A stretch of DNA of 64,000 nucleotides from Athripsodes cinereus. Taxonomy: Eukaryota; Arthropoda; Insecta; Trichoptera; Leptoceridae. Below the pieces are notes generated by a model. That model was not told the origin of the DNA and searched no databases. It saw only the letters and a list, made by a program, of their open reading frames with translations. Below are positions 33,295 through 42,727 of this stretch, one piece after another. Position numbers and translations under genes: made by a program. The stretch spans positions 14,837,384-14,901,383 of the forward strand of contig OX388317.1 of NCBI GenBank assembly GCA_947579605.1, given 5' to 3'. How positions within the stretch are numbered: position 1 is the stretch's first letter; every line of letters begins with the position of its first letter.

Positions 33295-33560
33295 TTATAA
33301 AATCAGCTAGAATATCTAGAAGGCAAAATGATTTATAACAGAAGTGGATAATTTATTGATCTTATTATTATTATATTGAAAGTTATTATACTTGGATAAA
33401 ATTATAAATTTATAAAAAAGGTAACAAATATATCAGCTCTATAGGAGTCAATAGCCTCGACTTACACCAACACCAAATTTATATTCTATTATTATCAAGT
33501 CAATTATGTAAAAAAGACATTTTCGGAGTGTCCATAGGCAGGGCGAATCAGAATACCTAT

Positions 33561-33675
33561 TATTCTTTTGTTCAAAAGGTTTCTGATAGTCTGAATATCC
33601 CTCTCTTACAAAACACCGTTCCTATGATAACGACATTAAATCATTAGTGACGGTCTGAATGGAGGAGAGGTGTTA
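33561..33675 (+). mobile_element. RTE-type LINE 3' fragment, degenerate
   Basis: ACAAAACACCGTTCCTATGA, AACGACATTAAA and GGTCTGAATGGAGGAGAG match the 11831-12273 family in order, with deletions. No open frame. Confidence 0.55.
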
Positions 33676-33874
33676 AAGAGTGATAGGATTTGTTTTGATG
33701 CAAATTGTGTGATATCATTTGTATATTTGCATTTTGAACAATATTTTTGACCAATATCTTTTATCCTCATAATTCCTAAAACTGTAAAATTTTCACATTT
33801 AATGAATCAGTCTAAACATTTGTCAAATGTTAGATACCTATCAAGAAATTCAAAAACAATTACATGTTTTTTGG

Positions 33875-34248
33875 GTCAATTTCTACTATAGGTTATCCAG
33901 TAGTACCCATTATGAAAATATATATTGATGGTCATAGTTGTATGTACGTATTTTTATTATCTTTCACTGGATACCATAACAAGATATCACAGAAACCATA
34001 TGGGAGCGAGGGGGTTCATCTTGTCCAGTGATTGCAATATTATTTAAATGCATAATTATGCCATGAAATTCAAGTATAAATCATTAATTAAATATAATTC
34101 CTACCCCCTCCCACAGCTCATATCTTGATGCCCCCTATGATATCTTCTAACAGTGTACAGTAAAAGATAATCAAAATAAATACAATTATGATCATCAATA
34201 TATATTTTCTAACTGGATACTATTGGATAACCTATAGTAGAAATTGAC
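33875..34248. repeat. Foldback element, about 140-bp arms
   Basis: GTCAATTTCTACTATAGG (33875) pairs with the complement of CCTATAGTAGAAATTGAC (ending 34248). The similarity runs about 140 bp inward (GTTATCCA, AAAATATATATTGATG, TTATCTTT.ACTG, AGATATCA) at roughly 80 percent by eye. The spacer around 34016-34107 has weaker symmetry (a G-rich and a C-rich stretch). No ORF; probably a non-autonomous foldback element. Confidence 0.75.
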
Positions 34249-36551
34249 CGTTTTTTGTTCATTCAAGATAAAGGTATCTTATGAAACCTCTGATTTCTTT
34301 TTTTGTTAACAAATTTGAACATAGACGCTGAACTAGAGATTTGAGAAGACATTTTGACGGCGTAAAAACTATTGCCATAGTAACGTTAAATATGCAAATA
34401 TAGCTACAGAAAACAGTTAACAGTTAATATTAAAATTTTAACGAAACAAATGGGGATTTGAGATTATCAAAAGTAAATTCAACATTGAAGGCATTCATGA
34501 ATTTATTTATTACTCTTTTCAATGAGTAAAGTATAGCATATAGTAAATAAATTTATATTTTTCAAAAGAAAAAAGAAAATATTATGTGGAAGAAAGTGGT
34601 AAGCATGTGAAATATATTCAATTCCATGGAAAATAATGCTAATAAAATAGGATTGATATAAACGTATATCGATAAATACGAAAACATATCAAAATGAATA
34701 ATATGCATGTTAAGAGGGGGATTTATCATTTAAATTGTATATAGCGATGGTATTTTCAGGTATCTGAAAACAATTTACAAAATTATAATATTGAATGTTA
34801 TGTATGCAGAACGTATTACGTAGATTGTTGGCGAGATTCGATACATTACAAAAGGTTTTTACGGTTTTAAAAGAATAATACGAGTAAAATATATCATTTT
34901 GGGATAATGTCATATAATATTTTTGAGGAAAAATAAAATGAATCAAAAATTGATTCACATTTTGATATATAATAAAATAAACGCATTTTGATGAGAATTG
35001 ATAATATATTTATTTCTCTAATCTTAGACCCATGGCCTAAGCATTTTACATCAATAAAATTCATACATATTTTTTTTTACAATAATTCATTCATACGCAA
35101 AAACAAACAACAAAAAGAAAATCTTAATCAATCTATGAAACATTAAAAATATTGGAGCATTTAGATATTGAAATATGGACTACATTCAAACATACACAAG
35201 CTTATATACAACTACATCATGTAGTTTAAACATTATGAAAATATAAATTAATATCTAGGTAGGTACATGAAGGATGCGCCAGTAGGTAGATATACAATCA
35301 AAATAATTATATCTAATAATATATAGTGATATTTATGTCAAAAATTCAACAAAAAATATTTATCTTTAATGTTGAATATTACAAGTATATTGGATTCTAA
35401 CTGCTAAATAAATGGTTAATTTCGCGATTTTTGGTATAATATACGATAAGTCCATACGGATCTGCAGGCATGGTAAGAAATGTGCTTGTAACGTAAATGA
35501 GAAATAGATCGGTAACTGTAAAACTATTTCTAAAACTTCACTCCTTAAAAAAGTTGAGATCATTAGAATAACGGCTAAATATTTTTAACGGCACAGTTAG
35601 CTTTTATTTTTTGATAATGTTTAAGCATTCTAAATCCACTGATTTAATTCTAATAAGATATTTTTTATAAGATTTGTATATACACATTATATTCTACAAA
35701 TGCCCACTATAATAATATAAATAATGATATGTAAAATTTCGAATATATAATACGAAATCCTATGTTTTCTTCGACATTTTGTTTCTATTCAGGAGCTTAA
35801 TGGCTCCATCGCGTACATTTTGTAGGCAATAAAAATTCCTCATGAAATATGTTTATGAGGGCTGTTCACAAAGCAGGGAACTTCAACATTCGGTCTATGC
35901 CAAATGTTCTCGTAGTTTATTGAAATACACAGTAATACTACTCCATATACAATACAATATATTATAATAATGTGAGATTCCATATATTTATAAACATAGT
36001 ACCTAGTACATTAATGGGTGGGTGCGTTTCTACAAGCAAATGTTGTATATTTTATTGTGACGATAATGATTTTTTCAAGGAAATTCGGGTTTCATTTTAA
36101 TGTCATCCATTATATTATATTATTAAATTTTGTTCAATGTTCTTATTTTGTACAACTATTATTATTAAAATGAAAATTTAGCAAATAAATACGTAAAATT
36201 TGTTTCCGTAAGATTAAATTGTAATAATTTAGATATTCAAAAAATTATAAAGCTGTTATAAAATCAAAGAAATAAAGATTTTTTTTAATATTCCATAGTT
36301 TGAGCTATGTTATTGTATTCAATATTTTGTGGGATTGTTATATAACTCTGTATTATATGTACCTATATTGTTATGTATAAATACTCGTTATATTTTTTAT
36401 TAACAGTACAGTATTTTTTATAATAAGTTAGATGTGCCATTCATAGTAAAGGATTTAATAAAAATATATGTAGGTAAGCAGGTATACAGTTAAAAAATAA
36501 TGGCCAGCGGATAACTGATGCAATTAACATCAAATATAGGTAGCCCTGTCC
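34249..36551. other. AT-rich DNA without recognised gene
   Basis: Very AT-rich with many short ORFs but no motif, element end or RNA gene recognised. Confidence 0.5.
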
Positions 36552-36720
36552 AAGACTTCTTCTTCTGCTTGTAGTAGATCATTGACCTGTTTGTTCGGAG
36601 TTCGTTTCCTCTTGCGACGCTGAAGACCAACTATCCTTCCATCTTTTAGGTGGCCTTCCAGGCAATCTTCGTCCTAGTGGAGTCTCGTTCGCGGCGATGT
36701 GGGCTATTCTATCCAAGACA
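36552..36720 (-). pseudogene. LINE C-terminal fragment with (GAA)n tail
   Basis: The minus strand reads VLDRIAHIAANETPLGRRLP then GRPPKRWKDSWSSA, the LINE tail motif GRP..RW.D, followed by a stop and AGCAGAAGAAGAAGTC. About 50 codons remain. The tail resembles that of the fragment at 31472-31866, but the coding part is from another subfamily. Confidence 0.7.
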
Positions 36721-36734
36721 TTCATGGATTGACA

Positions 36735-36815
36735 ATGTCCTTATAAGACGAAAGACGTCTCTCTCATCGAATAAATCATTAGTAGAATAAAACGCTTGTT
36801 TTATTTATTTCGTTA
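36735..36815 (+). repeat. Single-arm relative of the 17.7-kb hairpin
   Basis: AATGTCCTTATAAGACGAAAGACGTCTCTC... and ATCATTAGTAGAATAAAACG followed by CTTGTTTTATTTATTTCG match the core and right arm of 17685-17819 in order. No left arm is present, so it cannot fold into the long hairpin. Confidence 0.65.
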
Positions 36816-36889
36816 AAATAAGAGTCAATTATTATAAGTTGTATTCCTAAGATGAATATTATTACGAAAAAAAAACATTATAAAAAGTT

Positions 36890-37141
36890 TTGTCCTGGGT
36901 CCCGACTACACATTCGTCAAATATATATTCGAAAATACACACTGACGATGATGTGGAAGCCTTCTTGGAGCATCATTGTCTTGCATCGAGCGAATTTGAG
37001 GTGTTGTCGGTTTTTTTTCGAAACATCCACATCTTTTACTTTCTGCTTCTATCTCGTTTGCGCTGTCAATTATTTGATTTGATTTATACCAATGATTTGC
37101 CCACTACATCTAATTTGGTCGAATGTGTAGCTCCAACATAA
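36890..37141 (+). pseudogene. Possible LINE RT fragment
   Basis: An 83-codon frame ends with LIYTNDLPTTSNLVECVAPT, which resembles the LLF.IYINDLP segment that precedes the FADD box in Jockey/CR1-group RTs. The upstream half is not recognisable and no catalytic residues are present. It may be chance. Confidence 0.3.
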
Positions 37142-37552
37142 CACATTTTAGGTTTCATAGTTCGATATCCCCGTCTTATGTCATGGATTATTTTATTGTT
37201 TTTCCATTGAAACATAATTTGTATTTTTCTGTTTCTTTTCCGATCAGTCGATATAAAAATACGAGTATATAAAAACAATATAATAGGTTCTTATTATTAC
37301 CCTAGATGCGCCATAATATTATTTTGTGTTAAAGCTAAAGTCATTGTCTTTTCATGTCATTTGGACGCCATTTATATTTTGTTTCTTGGTAGATTCTTGG
37401 TTTTCAATGTTGTAGAAATAACAAAAAAGAATTCTACAAAAAAATATTTTCCACAGAGTTTAATCGAATAGTAAGTAATATTATGTAGGTACTCGCATGT
37501 AGACCCCCTTAACATAATAAAACTACCTCACAAATTTAATTATTAGAGATTA
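37142..37552. other. AT-rich DNA without recognised gene
   Basis: Nothing recognisable. Confidence 0.45.
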
Positions 37553-37915
37553 GCTGAGTATAAGATTTATCGAGTAACCGATTATCGAGTATTACTCGGT
37601 TAAACCAAGTAGGTATTCGGTTTCATACAAACGATTTGGAATGTAAGGATAAGTTTAGGTAGGTAGTTGCAAGCGAGGTGGCATCATCCCTCAAAAACCG
37701 TTTGTTACTTGTTTTATTAAATAGGTGCACACCTTCATATTTTCATTATTAAAATCTCATTTTTTTCTGATAAACAAATTTATTATCTCTCACACAACTA
37801 CATCCCTTTATTTAAATCGAATACTCGCCACTTGAGATTTTACGAGTATTAAAAAAAACACCGAAATGCAGAGTACCGAGTAGTAAGCGAGTACACGGTG
37901 CACTCGCTTACTACT
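37553..37915. repeat. CGAGTA-rich segment with terminal hairpin, possible hAT-like relic
   Basis: Repeated CGAGTA/TACTCG hexamers occur at both sides (37569-37605 and 37815-37900). At the right, AGTAGTAAGCGAGT (37879-37892) pairs perfectly with ACTCGCTTACTACT (37902-37915). Some hAT elements have hexamer-rich subterminal regions like those at 18857-22875, but no target duplication could be found, so the boundaries are a guess. Confidence 0.35.
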
Positions 37916-37984
37916 AATTATAAAATATTTTATTTTACTTATTATAAAATATTTTATTATACTTTTGATAAAATATTTGTATAA

Positions 37985-38450
37985 CACTGATGTATGCAAG
38001 CGAGACTTGGACATGGCTGAAGAAGGACGAGAGTGGAATAAATGCAGTGGAGATGCGATCACTGAGAAGAATGGTAGGTAAAACATTGCGTGATAGAGTA
38101 AGAAATGAGGATATTAGAAGAATGAGTGGATGCAAGAGGAGTGTTGTTGATAGAATACGTGTAAATAAATTGAGATGGTTTGGTCATGTGGAGCGAATGG
38201 ATGGTGTAAGATTGACGAAGAGGGTGTATTTATCTGAAAGAGTGGGTATAAGAAAGCGCGGACGTCCAAGAACTACGTGGCTTAACCACGTGGATCAAAT
38301 TCTCAAGGACGGTCGCGTGTTAAGTAAGAGGAATCGGCGTGCATGTATGAGAAACTGGATGCATTTAGAGGAAGCTAAAGAAGTATATAAGGATAGAGCG
38401 ACATGGCGTTCCGTTCTCTCTGCCTACCCCACCTGGGACACGGCGTGAGG
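37985..38450 (+). pseudogene. LINE C-terminal fragment
   Basis: A 152-codon open frame (37990-38448) reads MYASETWTWLKKDE, EMRSLRRMVGKTLRDRVRNE, NKLRWFGHVERMDG, KRGRPRTTWLNHV and WRSVLSAYPTWDTA. This is a LINE post-RT tail (YA.E.W, EMR.LR...G...RDR.RN, LRWFGHV.RM). The frame is intact over its length, so it is relatively young or by chance free of stops. It is bracketed by a 36-bp near-identical AT-rich direct repeat (37931-37966 and 38483-38518). No RT core. Confidence 0.85.
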
Positions 38451-38520
38451 GTATAGTATATAATAGTAGTAGTATAGTAAAATATTTTACTTATTATAAA
38501 ATATTTTATGATACTTTTTA

Positions 38521-40030
38521 TTTAAATAGCATCATTAGGGTGTTGATTAGTTCAATTAAGGCAACATTTATTTTAGGAAATACACACATTTTAATTCGAA
38601 TACTTCCTTAATAGTATTTATGTATATCCCATTGAAATCAGATATTAATAACTTTTTAGACACAACACGTTTATAACATGACGTAACTTTTATTCTTTAA
38701 TAGCTTTATACATGGAAATGTTTGCAATAGTTTGTATTAAATAAATATATCCTTATCGATCAGAAAATACGATGCAAGAAATAAGTTAGTAGGTATATAA
38801 AATAAAAATTGTCTCGTCTTGTTAGTACGCAACGTCTTGCAGTCAACCTGAACTTGTAGTCTTTGTTTTGGTCTTAGGTTTGTCAGATTTTTAGGATGTT
38901 CAATAATGGTTCACTTTTTTGTTCATCCAAAAAGTTTCCGAAGCATCGTTTTTCGCCCACAAGGTTCCAGATAGTTTGAAATCTCTCTTGCACAGAACAC
39001 AATTTTTTGAACTATCACAATTTACTCGATATCGGTTGCCTAGATTTTAAAGAAAGGGTAAGGGATAAAAGCTATTGTCTGTACGTACCAATTGAGTCAC
39101 TTTCTCTCAAGACATCCCTTATGTAAAAAAACGGTGTTATATGAAAGAGGGTATTTAGTGTATAAAAAGATTTTGTACCGGTGTTTATTTTAAGCATCAT
39201 AAAAAATATAAATTGAGTTACCAGAAATGTGATCTCAGACCCTTGTAAGAACAGTGTAAATACTTAGGTAGATGTAAATTTAGTGTGATGCATTAATTTT
39301 CATTTAGACACAAGAAATAAGAGGGTGCAAGATGCAGGGTAAGATAATAATAAATAAGTCGAAAACTCAAATTTGTTTTGATGCACGCAAATTGTGATAC
39401 AGTGTCTCCGGAGGAATCCTAGTGTTCTATACATTTATACACCAGCACTAAATAAGAAAATATTTAGACTCAATCTTGTAGCCATATCTAGCAGAGTTGC
39501 CTTTGATTGGAGTAAAACCTTACGAATAAAATAATATGTACTAACCTAATATAAGATATGTCTTAAACAAATTTTGTCATCAATATATGTAAGTATTGTT
39601 GCATGATAATAATTTTTAATTACTTATTTGAATTTAAACTGTTGTTTTATGGTCAGAGTAATGACCCTAAAACGATTTTCATGACAAAATATTTTAAAAT
39701 AGTTCTAACCAGATATAAATTTGGAACAACGCTAATTTCAATTTGCGAGTACTGCAGATAATATATGAGTTATACCATCAATATAATTATTATAAATATA
39801 CATGTGTTACATCAAAAGTTGTAGTTAGACTAACCAACACAAATAAATAGCTTCTTTGCTTGAAATTTATTTGCAGAGATGTTTCAATCCGACGTAGATT
39901 ATTATTAACATCTGTATGTAAGTAAATGGAGTCACTTGCCCTAAGGCTATTTATTAAAAGTGAGATGAAAGAGTGGACACTGGACACAACCCCATTTCAG
40001 TGTTAATATTAATTTATGATGCTAATTTGA
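38521..40030. other. AT-rich DNA with very degenerate LINE traces
   Basis: TTTTTCGCCCACAAGGTTCC (near 38949) and AACGGTGTTATATGAAAGAGGG (near 39130) vaguely match the RTE-type family at 11831-12273 on opposite strands. Otherwise nothing recognisable. Confidence 0.4.
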
Positions 40031-40036
40031 TACTGT

Positions 40037-42727
40037 TTGGAAAATAACATAAAAAATATTCGTACAGATATTGCTAGAGTCACAGAATTTAAAAACGGGA
40101 ATCGGGGTAGGAATATAATAAAATATTTTGAAAAAATAGCACGAAATAATGGATTCAATATATCTGGTATACAAAACAATCAAATTAACGAAATACTAGA
40201 TATATTAAAACAAAAACTTGCCGCGAAATCTAGCCGATTACGCCGGTATAATAAAGAACTTAAACGTAAAAAAGATAACGCTTCTTTTGTAAAAAATGAA
40301 AAACAATTCTATAAAAAATTAAATAGTAATATCGATTTTAATAAAAATAATAATGGCTTACCATCGGAACCGGAATTAAAACAATTTTGGTCTAACATAT
40401 GGAGTAAAAATATTGAGCATAAAAATGGAAATTGGATTAATGAGGAAACTGATCGATATTCAGATGTGGACGAAATGGAATTCTCCAATATTTCCGTTGA
40501 CTTAATTAAAAATGTTATTAAAAATACACATAACTGGAAATCGCCGGGTTGCGACGGAATACATAATTTCTGGTATAAACGTTTCACATCCCTACAACCT
40601 TATATTGCTAATTCTTTAACAAATCTCATACAACACCCGCAAAACGTTCCTAAATTTTTAACAAAAGGTCTGACATATATGCTACCTAAAAGTCAAAATA
40701 CAACAAATCCATCTCAATACAGACCTATAACGTGTTTACCGACTATTTATAAAATATTAACATCGTGCTTAACTAATAAAATATATAATCACGTGACGCA
40801 AAATAAAATTTTGGCTGAAGAACAAAAAGGGTGTCGTAAAAATCATATGGGATGTAAGGAACAACTAATAATAGATTCCGTAATACTTAAACAAATACAA
40901 ACGCGTAATCGGAATTTAAATATTTGTTATATCGATTATCAAAAAGCATTTGATAGCGTACCTCACTCGTGGCTAATAGAAATTTTCAAAATTTATAAAA
41001 TTAATCCAACAATCATAAATTTCTTAAAAACAGTAATGGGTTCGTGGAATATCGATTTAAATTTAAATCTTAATAATAAATCTATAACTCTAAAAGATAT
41101 TCCTATTAAAAGAGGTATCTATCAAGGAGATTCCTTAAGTCCACTTTGGTTTTGTTTGGCAATAAATCCTCTATCCAATTTATTAAATGAATCCAAATAT
41201 GGAATCAAAATTAACGGAAATACTCGTTTGTCAACAAAAATATCGCATTTAATGTATATGGACGATATAAAAATATACGCTAAATCGGATACCGAATTAG
41301 AAAAACTAATAAGTATAACAAAAAAATTCTCAGACGACATAAGAATGTCTTTTGGGCTAGATAAATGTAAAACTTTACACATTGAAAAAGGAAAAATTAA
41401 AGAATGTCAGGACATAGTTTCTAGTTATCAAATTAATAACATGAATAATAACGAAATATACAAATATTTAGGTTTTCCGCAATCTAAAAATTTAAATCAC
41501 TCTTTAATCAAAACTCAATTAACAAATGATTTTAAAGATAGACTTAATAAAATATTTAAATGTGATCTATCGGCCAAAAACATAGTAAAAGCAATAAACG
41601 CGTGGGCAATCCCATTATTAACATACTCATTTGGCATCATAAAATGGTCTAAAACGGATCTAGATAAACTAGAAAGACTTATTAGAACACAATTAACAAA
41701 AAATAGATATCACCATCCAAATTCCGCGAAAGAAAGGTTGGTTCTGCCTAGGAGTATAGGAGGAAGAGGAATTGTTAACATTTCCTCTTTACATAATAAT
41801 CAAATAGAATCCCTTAAAACATTTTTTAAAAACAAACAAAATAATTCTATACTACATAAAATGATAATACAGGCCGATAAAAATCATACACCTTTAAATT
41901 TAAATGACGAAACAGTAGGTCCGCGATTAAACTATTTAAATATTTTGTTAGAATCTTGGGGTAGGAAGGAACTTCATGCTAGACACCTCAATGATCTCAA
42001 CCAATCTTATGTTGACAAATATGCGTCAAACAGGTGGTTGACCATTGGGGAATTGTATGGGGAAACCGAGGGTTTTATGCTAGCAATTCAAGATCAGGTA
42101 ATAAATACAAAAAATTATCAAAAATATATTATAAAAAATCAAAATATAATTGATGATTCGTGTAGGAAATGTCTGGCCAAACCGGAAACAATTCAACACA
42201 TAGTTTCGGGTTGTTCCACTCTCGCTCAAACTGAGTATACTTATAGACATAATCATGTAGCAAAAATTATACATCAAAATTTAGCTATTAAACATAATCT
42301 TTTAAACTCAAATAATGTAATACCTTATTATAAATACAACCCGGAACAGGTATTAGAAAATCAAAATTATAGGATCTATTATGATAAAACCATAATAACA
42401 GATAGACAAATACATCATAATAGACCCGATTTAGTATTACATGATAAACGTAATAAAATAACGTACCTAATCGACATCGCTGTCCCAAATACACATAATA
42501 TACAAACAACCGTCGCAGAAAAAATACGTAAATATACAGAACTAGCAGGAGAAATAAAAAATATTTGGCATTCTAGGTCCGTTTATATAATACCTTTAGT
42601 CATGTCAGCTACAGGGGTAACTCCGAAATCTTTAATAAATAATTTACAAAAATTAGATTTACCGGTTAATTTGTACATTAAAATTCAAAAATCTATTATA
42701 ATAAACACTTGTAATATTGTAAAATAG
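40037..42727 (+). CDS. R2-superfamily LINE protein (RT plus restriction-like endonuclease), 5'-incomplete
   Basis: The 896-codon frame is open from 40031 (after a TGA) but its first ATG is only at 40475, so the N-terminal zinc-finger/Myb part and start are missing; 40037 is TTG. Order: pre-RT basic region (KQKLAAKSSRLRRYNKEL), RT with PGCDGIHNFWYK, QYRPITCLPTIYK, IDYQKAFDSVPH, RGIYQGDSLSPLWF and catalytic YMDD at residues 407-410, a CCHC knuckle C709-x2-C-x8-H-x4-C726, and a restriction-like endonuclease with P797-D798-x14-D813 and a downstream EKIRKYTEL. This is the domain order of R2/R4/NeSL-type LINEs, which cut DNA with the endonuclease and prime reverse transcription there. The stop at 42725-42727 is supplied by the inserted RTE; the frame resumes after that insert. 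The exact clade is uncertain. Confidence 0.92.
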   Translation: MENNIKNIRTDIARVTEFKNGNRGRNIIKYFEKIARNNGFNISGIQNNQINEILDILKQKLAAKSSRLRRYNKELKRKKDNASFVKNEKQFYKKLNSNIDFNKNNNGLPSEPELKQFWSNIWSKNIEHKNGNWINEETDRYSDVDEMEFSNISVDLIKNVIKNTHNWKSPGCDGIHNFWYKRFTSLQPYIANSLTNLIQHPQNVPKFLTKGLTYMLPKSQNTTNPSQYRPITCLPTIYKILTSCLTNKIYNHVTQNKILAEEQKGCRKNHMGCKEQLIIDSVILKQIQTRNRNLNICYIDYQKAFDSVPHSWLIEIFKIYKINPTIINFLKTVMGSWNIDLNLNLNNKSITLKDIPIKRGIYQGDSLSPLWFCLAINPLSNLLNESKYGIKINGNTRLSTKISHLMYMDDIKIYAKSDTELEKLISITKKFSDDIRMSFGLDKCKTLHIEKGKIKECQDIVSSYQINNMNNNEIYKYLGFPQSKNLNHSLIKTQLTNDFKDRLNKIFKCDLSAKNIVKAINAWAIPLLTYSFGIIKWSKTDLDKLERLIRTQLTKNRYHHPNSAKERLVLPRSIGGRGIVNISSLHNNQIESLKTFFKNKQNNSILHKMIIQADKNHTPLNLNDETVGPRLNYLNILLESWGRKELHARHLNDLNQSYVDKYASNRWLTIGELYGETEGFMLAIQDQVINTKNYQKYIIKNQNIIDDSCRKCLAKPETIQHIVSGCSTLAQTEYTYRHNHVAKIIHQNLAIKHNLLNSNNVIPYYKYNPEQVLENQNYRIYYDKTIITDRQIHHNRPDLVLHDKRNKITYLIDIAVPNTHNIQTTVAEKIRKYTELAGEIKNIWHSRSVYIIPLVMSATGVTPKSLINNLQKLDLPVNLYIKIQKSIIINTCNIVK

